A stretch of 26,706 bases of DNA from JADLEX01 sp964586775 (GTDB taxonomy: Bacteria > Lernaellota > Lernaellaia > JACKCT01). A program made the translations under genes and the position numbers. The notes below the pieces were generated by a model. It saw only the letters and a list, made by a program, of their open reading frames with translations, did no database searches and was not told the origin of the DNA. This document shows, one piece after another, positions 23,491 through 26,706 of the stretch; positions within the stretch are counted from its first letter, which is position 1; every line of letters begins with the position of its first letter. The DNA is taken from the NCBI GenBank assembly GCA_964586775.1, contig CAZPJD010000072.1:1-26706 (forward strand), written 5' to 3'.

Positions 23491-25127
23491 TCCGCCGCGC
23501 CGCGCTGCTTCTTCTTCTCGGCGCGGCGCTGGTCTACTCCGTCGGCTGCGCATCGGGCGACGATGATGACGAGTCGTCCGCGAACGCCGACGACGATTCG
23601 ACGGACGATGATGTGCCGAGCGACGATGATTCCGACGACGACGCGTCGCCGGATATCGCGTATCCCTTCCCCGACGGCTTTCTGTTCGGCACGGCGTCCG
23701 CCGGATTTCAGCATGAGATGGGCTGCCCGACGCTGCCCGACGACGAATGCGCCGATCGCGGTTCGGACTGGTACGCCTATATGGTCGCCGATGAAACGCG
23801 CTCGCGGCCCCGCACGTTTCTCTCGGACGAGGACCCCGCCGCGATCGGGCCGGGCCAGTGGGAACTGTACGAGCAGGACCTCGACCTGATCGCGGACGAT
23901 CTGGCGGGAAACGCTTACCGCCTTGGCATCGAGTGGAGCCGGATCTTCCCGACATCCACCGTCGGGATCGAGGGCTTCGAGGCGCTGCGCGCCGTGGCGA
24001 ACGCGGGCGCGATCGAGCACTACCACGACCTGTTCGCCGCCATGCGCGGGCGCGGCCTGACGCCCGCCGTCACGCTCAACCACTACACACTGCCGCTGTG
24101 GATTCACGACGGTGTGGGCTGCACCGTGGACCTCGCAACGTGCTCGCCGCGCGGGTGGCTCGACGGCGATCTCATCGTCCCTGAGATCGCAAAATACGCC
24201 GGTTTCGTCGCGCGCGAATTCGCCGCCGACGTGGACTGGTGGCTGACGCTCAACGAACCGATCTCGGTGCTCATGCCGGGATTCCTGCTGCCGACGCCCG
24301 ATCGCACGAACCCGCCCGCCGCGATTCTCGATGGAGACGATTTCGTGCTCGCGACCGAAAATATGATCGAGGCGCACGCCCGTATGGTGGACGCGGTGCG
24401 CGCGAACGACGCCGAGGACGCCGACGGAGACGATGTGCCCGAACAGGTCGGGCTCGTCTACAACATGGCGCCGGTGCGCGCGATGGACGAGACGAATCCG
24501 ATCGATGTGCGGACCGCCGAGAACATCTTCTATCTATGGAACCTGCTGGTGATGGACGGCGTGGGACTGGGGCTGTGGGACGGCGATCTGGACGGGCAGG
24601 GCGAGGTCCGCGACGAATGGACGGACCGCCTCGACTTCTGGGGTCTCAACTACTACGTGCGCATCACCGTCGAGGGAATGCCGTTTTCACTGCTGCCGGA
24701 AACGACGCCGCTGCTCACGCTCAATCCACTCACGGTGGTCTTTGACGAGGTCTATCCGCGCGGGCTCTACGAGACGACGCTCTACATGACCGAGCGTTAC
24801 CACGTTCCGATCCTCGTTACCGAAAACAACGCGGGGATGATCGCGAAGGATCGCGTCGATCTCGAAACGCGATACCTCGTCGAGTACCTGTCTTGGCTGT
24901 CGCGCGCGATTCGCGACGGCGCGGACATTCGCGGATACTTCTATTGGTCGCTCATCGACAATATCGAGTGGAACAAGGGCTCCACGTTCCCGGTCGGCCT
25001 TTTCGCCGTGGACGCGGGCGACCCGCAAAAACCCCGTTCGCCGCGCCCCATCGCGGATGTCTACGCGCGCATCGCCGAAGACGGAGGAGTGCCGCGCGAC
25101 CTCGCCGTGGCGTATCCCATCGACTAA
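23487..25127 (+). CDS. Lipoprotein glycoside hydrolase family 1 (beta-glycosidase) with Asp-rich linker
   Basis: The 546-residue protein has a lipoprotein signal (C21 after SVG), an Asp/Ser linker (25-52) and a GH1 barrel. FLFGTASAGFQHE opens the domain. NHYTLPLW carries the conserved histidine. The acid/base is E257 (TLNEP) and the nucleophile E446 (VTENN). YWSLIDNIEWN is the late aglycone/glycone motif. The usual TENG at the nucleophile is TENN here. GH1 enzymes cleave beta-glucosides, galactosides or related sugars and are mostly cytoplasmic, so a lipid-anchored, linker-bearing one is unusual. ATG 23487 lies in an ATGA overlap with the phosphoesterase stop; longer frames are antecedent overlap only. 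Both enzymes are likely displayed on the same envelope face. Confidence 0.9.
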   Translation: MIRRAALLLLLGAALVYSVGCASGDDDDESSANADDDSTDDDVPSDDDSDDDASPDIAYPFPDGFLFGTASAGFQHEMGCPTLPDDECADRGSDWYAYMVADETRSRPRTFLSDEDPAAIGPGQWELYEQDLDLIADDLAGNAYRLGIEWSRIFPTSTVGIEGFEALRAVANAGAIEHYHDLFAAMRGRGLTPAVTLNHYTLPLWIHDGVGCTVDLATCSPRGWLDGDLIVPEIAKYAGFVAREFAADVDWWLTLNEPISVLMPGFLLPTPDRTNPPAAILDGDDFVLATENMIEAHARMVDAVRANDAEDADGDDVPEQVGLVYNMAPVRAMDETNPIDVRTAENIFYLWNLLVMDGVGLGLWDGDLDGQGEVRDEWTDRLDFWGLNYYVRITVEGMPFSLLPETTPLLTLNPLTVVFDEVYPRGLYETTLYMTERYHVPILVTENNAGMIAKDRVDLETRYLVEYLSWLSRAIRDGADIRGYFYWSLIDNIEWNKGSTFPVGLFAVDAGDPQKPRSPRPIADVYARIAEDGGVPRDLAVAYPID

Positions 25128-25202
25128 AAAACACATCCCTCACTTTTGGTTAAATCGGGGCTATACTCACAAGTCACGGATTTGTTACCATGAATTCGCG
25201 AT

Positions 25203-25219
25203 CGGGCGACGGTCGCCCG
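25203..25219 (+). other. Leader hairpin just before the rubrerythrin-like gene
   Basis: A 7-bp perfect inverted repeat (CGGGCGA / TCGCCCG) with a CGG loop ends 2 nt before the GAGGTG ribosome site. It may affect translation or mRNA stability. A TATACT box at 25162-25167 could be the -10 of a promoter, but no good -35 is seen. Confidence 0.35.
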
Positions 25220-25233
25220 GCGAGGTGCGTGCG

Positions 25234-25719
25234 ATGAACGTGAGGGAAGCGCTCGAGGCGTTGATCCGCTACGAGATGAAATCGCGCGACGCGTATCGCG
25301 AGGCGTCCGAAAAATCCCCCTACGAGTCCACCCGCGAGATCCTGCGAGAAATGGCGAAGGAGCGGCACGAGCACCTGGACGCCGTACGCAAGTCGTATGA
25401 TCGCCTTCACAAGGCGGGCAAGCTCGCCAAGTTCGAGAGCGCCCGCGACGCCGTCGCCGCGGCGGTCGATCAGGAGTTCGGGAAATTCCACGCGAAGATG
25501 AAACCCTTTCCGACGATCTCCGGTGGCGCCGAGCTCGTGCGCGCCATGGGCCAAGCCGAACTGGAGACGCACCAGTACTACGTGCGCATCGAAAAGGACC
25601 TGCTGGGAAATCAGAAGAAATATTTCGAGCAGTTCCGGGTGCGCCACGAGGAACTGCTCAAAAAGCTCAAGGCCGAGCTGGTCGGATTCAAGTCCGGCGT
25701 TTCGTTTCCGCCCAAGTGA
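25234..25719 (+). CDS. Rubrerythrin/ferritin-like di-iron protein
   Basis: The 161-residue protein is a four-helix ferritin-like bundle. Candidate ligands are E in RYEMKSRDAY, ExxH in ERHEHLD, E in AELETHQYY and the late HEE of RHEELL: two helix pairs each giving a glutamate and an ExxH-like site. There is no C-terminal rubredoxin domain. Related proteins reduce peroxide or store iron, useful beside oxygen-sensitive enzymes such as PFOR, but this one's activity is not shown. ATG 25234 has GAGGTG about 7 nt upstream. It stands alone, 106 nt after the glycosidase gene, and its last codons are part of an 11-bp tandem repeat. Confidence 0.82.
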   Translation: MNVREALEALIRYEMKSRDAYREASEKSPYESTREILREMAKERHEHLDAVRKSYDRLHKAGKLAKFESARDAVAAAVDQEFGKFHAKMKPFPTISGGAELVRAMGQAELETHQYYVRIEKDLLGNQKKYFEQFRVRHEELLKKLKAELVGFKSGVSFPPK

Positions 25720-25755
25720 CGCACAAGTGACGCCCAAGTGACGCCCAAGTGACGC
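25712..25755. repeat. Four tandem copies of an 11-mer (CCAAGTGACGC)
   Basis: Copies at 25712, 25723 (first base changed), 25734 and 25745. The first contains the last lysine codon and TGA stop of the rubrerythrin-like gene, so the array grew from the end of the gene. Units are head-to-tail without spacers, so it is not a CRISPR. Confidence 0.85.
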
Positions 25756-25778
25756 GCGGCGCGAAGTCCGCGCCGCGC
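25754..25778. terminator. Hairpin between convergent genes
   Basis: A perfect 10-bp GC-only stem (25754-25763 with 25769-25778) and a 5-nt loop lie between the rubrerythrin-like gene and the convergent Asp-rich lipoprotein. There is no T-run on either side, so it may act as a bidirectional pause or Rho-assisted end. Confidence 0.45.
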
Positions 25779-25822
25779 ATTGCTCGGTGTCGCGTGACGA
25801 GCGCGCGACCGAAGCGTGACGA

Positions 25823-26398
25823 TCACATGGCAAAATCGCCGCAGGTCACCATGCCGGTCGAGTCGTAAACGAACAGCTCATTCAGTTCGTCGATGGTTCC
25901 GCAGTAGAACGTCACCGTCCCCGTCACCGCGCCCGCGACCGCCACGAAGTCCATGTGGTTCGCGATCATGTCCTCGCCGCACACTCCGTCGGGAATCTCC
26001 TCGGGGCGCGGGAAACTGCCCTCGACGTATCCCGTCTGCGCGTCGTTGCGGAATCCCGTCACGTCGTAGGGATCCATGTCATCCGGCTCGACGACGCCCG
26101 TGATCGTCCCGGTCGGCACGTCGATGTCGAGACGCGCCACCCAGTTCTGGTCGCCCGACGTCGCCTCCGTCACGCCCTCGATCGTCAGATCGTATCCTTC
26201 GCAGTCGCTCGCCGTGTCGTCGTCGGCATCATCGTCGAGATCGTCGTCCGCGTCGTCGTCGGTGTCGTCATCGTCGTCCGAATCGTCGTCACCCGTGTCG
26301 GAGTCGTCGTCGTCATCGTCGTCGTCGCATCCGCATCCCACGCAAAGGAGCGAGAACGCCAGTGCAGCTACCCACATCGCCAAATTCCACGCACGCAT
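25823..26398 (-). CDS. Asp-rich lipoprotein of unknown function
   Basis: The 191-residue protein has a hydrophobic lipoprotein-type signal (CVGC, lipid-carrying cysteine probably C22). A run follows with 29 aspartates among 37 residues (25-61). The remaining 125-residue domain begins at SDCEGYD and I do not recognise it. It is beta-rich in appearance, acidic and has four cysteines (one near its start, three in the rest), suggesting a disulfide-stabilised extracytoplasmic domain. ATG 26398 has GGAGG 6 nt upstream; the GTG at 26404 abuts that site and is unlikely. It shares the anchor-plus-linker plan with the two enzymes nearby but has no visible catalytic motif. Confidence 0.82.
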   Translation of the reverse strand: MRAWNLAMWVAALAFSLLCVGCGCDDDDDDDDSDTGDDDSDDDDDTDDDADDDLDDDADDDTASDCEGYDLTIEGVTEATSGDQNWVARLDIDVPTGTITGVVEPDDMDPYDVTGFRNDAQTGYVEGSFPRPEEIPDGVCGEDMIANHMDFVAVAGAVTGTVTFYCGTIDELNELFVYDSTGMVTCGDFAM

Positions 26399-26706
26399 AG
26401 TCACCTCCAGTCGTTGAACGGCCCCATCCGGTCGGCGCGAACCCCGGCAAGCGACCGAGAACGCGCCCGAATCCGTATGTCAAATCCCTAGAGTGTGATG
26501 AATCTTACACCGGAAATGGCCGGACGACCAGAAAAAACTTCGCCGGTAATGCCAACACGTGAATTATAATGGGGGGACAAACGAAATGAGAGTAAAATTA
26601 AGGCCGATTTGAGCGCGCGAAGTAGTGTAACTACATGATATTGCTAGGCATTTAACAATTCTCGCGCAACTCGCATTTGGTTTGGCATTTCCGACTTCCG
26701 GGGCGT
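26399..26706. other. AT-richer terminal intergenic region
   Basis: No gene is supported in these 308 nt apart from the leader of the Asp-rich lipoprotein. On the plus strand a TATAAT hexamer occurs at 26565-26570 without a matching -35, and on the minus strand a TTGACA lies at 26477-26482 without a clear -10. Base composition changes sharply from the GC-rich genes to the left. Confidence 0.5.

Noticed and set aside
21322..23955. Long minus-strand open frame rich in valine and isoleucine
   Set aside because: It is the antisense of the DUF4276-like gene and of the Asp-rich linkers (GAC read backwards gives GTC, valine); no motif or start signal.
25712..25755. Possible CRISPR array
   Set aside because: The units are only 11 bp, directly joined and without spacers; no cas genes nearby.
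25955..26491. Valine-rich plus-strand frame opposite the third lipoprotein
   Set aside because: Produced by the reverse complement of the Asp codon run; the minus-strand gene has a ribosome site and signal peptide.
26565..26613. Small gene after TATAAT in the terminal AT-rich region
   Set aside because: The first ATG gives only eight codons before a stop and there is no matching -35 box.

Overview
The window is GC-rich DNA from a Gram-negative, probably anaerobic or facultatively anaerobic bacterium of deltaproteobacterial type. Several things point there: an OmpA-type outer-membrane protein, a periplasmic HtrA protease, a four-gene efflux/lipoprotein-type ABC system, lipoproteins, and a ferredoxin-dependent 2-oxoacid oxidoreductase. 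Three lipoproteins carry long aspartate-rich linkers, a habit I associate with some deltaproteobacteria-like candidate lineages (Lernaellota is one guess). That placement is from memory and is not proven by the sequence. No rRNA, tRNA, CRISPR array, insertion sequence or replication origin was seen.

Region 1 (1-5998, minus strand) is envelope functions. A membrane-fusion protein, an ABC ATPase and two MacB/FtsX-type permeases (the last cut by the window edge) form one operon. Upstream of it lies htrA followed by a YbhN/LPG-synthase-TM-type flippase-like protein. Region 2 (6293-12634, plus) is the metabolic core: porC-porD-porA-porB (2-oxoacid:ferredoxin oxidoreductase) run without a break into NuoE-, NuoF- and NuoG-like diaphorase genes, behind a good sigma70-type promoter. 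Together they would oxidise pyruvate (or another 2-oxoacid) with CoA and exchange the electrons between ferredoxin-type centres and NAD(H). No hydrogenase catalytic domain is present, and the NuoG-like subunit is short and altered.

Region 3 (12663-17565, minus) holds a NYN-domain putative RNase, an OmpA-family porin-like protein with PEGA-like domains, and a large polytopic membrane protein of the LIC_10190 type. Region 4 (17602-20166, plus) is an HD-domain/HAD-phosphatase fusion, a small four-helix membrane protein and an AlkA-like DNA glycosylase.

Region 5 (20255-22041, plus) is a two-gene module of lower GC: an OLD/ABC-type AAA ATPase overlapping a small DUF4276/TOPRIM-like protein. This is the layout of split-OLD antiphage systems such as PARIS and is the best candidate for an undescribed defence system here. 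Region 6 (22177-26398) contains a lipoprotein metallophosphoesterase overlapping a lipoprotein family-1 glycoside hydrolase, then a rubrerythrin-like protein, and a convergent Asp-rich lipoprotein of unknown function. The last 300 bases are AT-richer and hold no supported gene.
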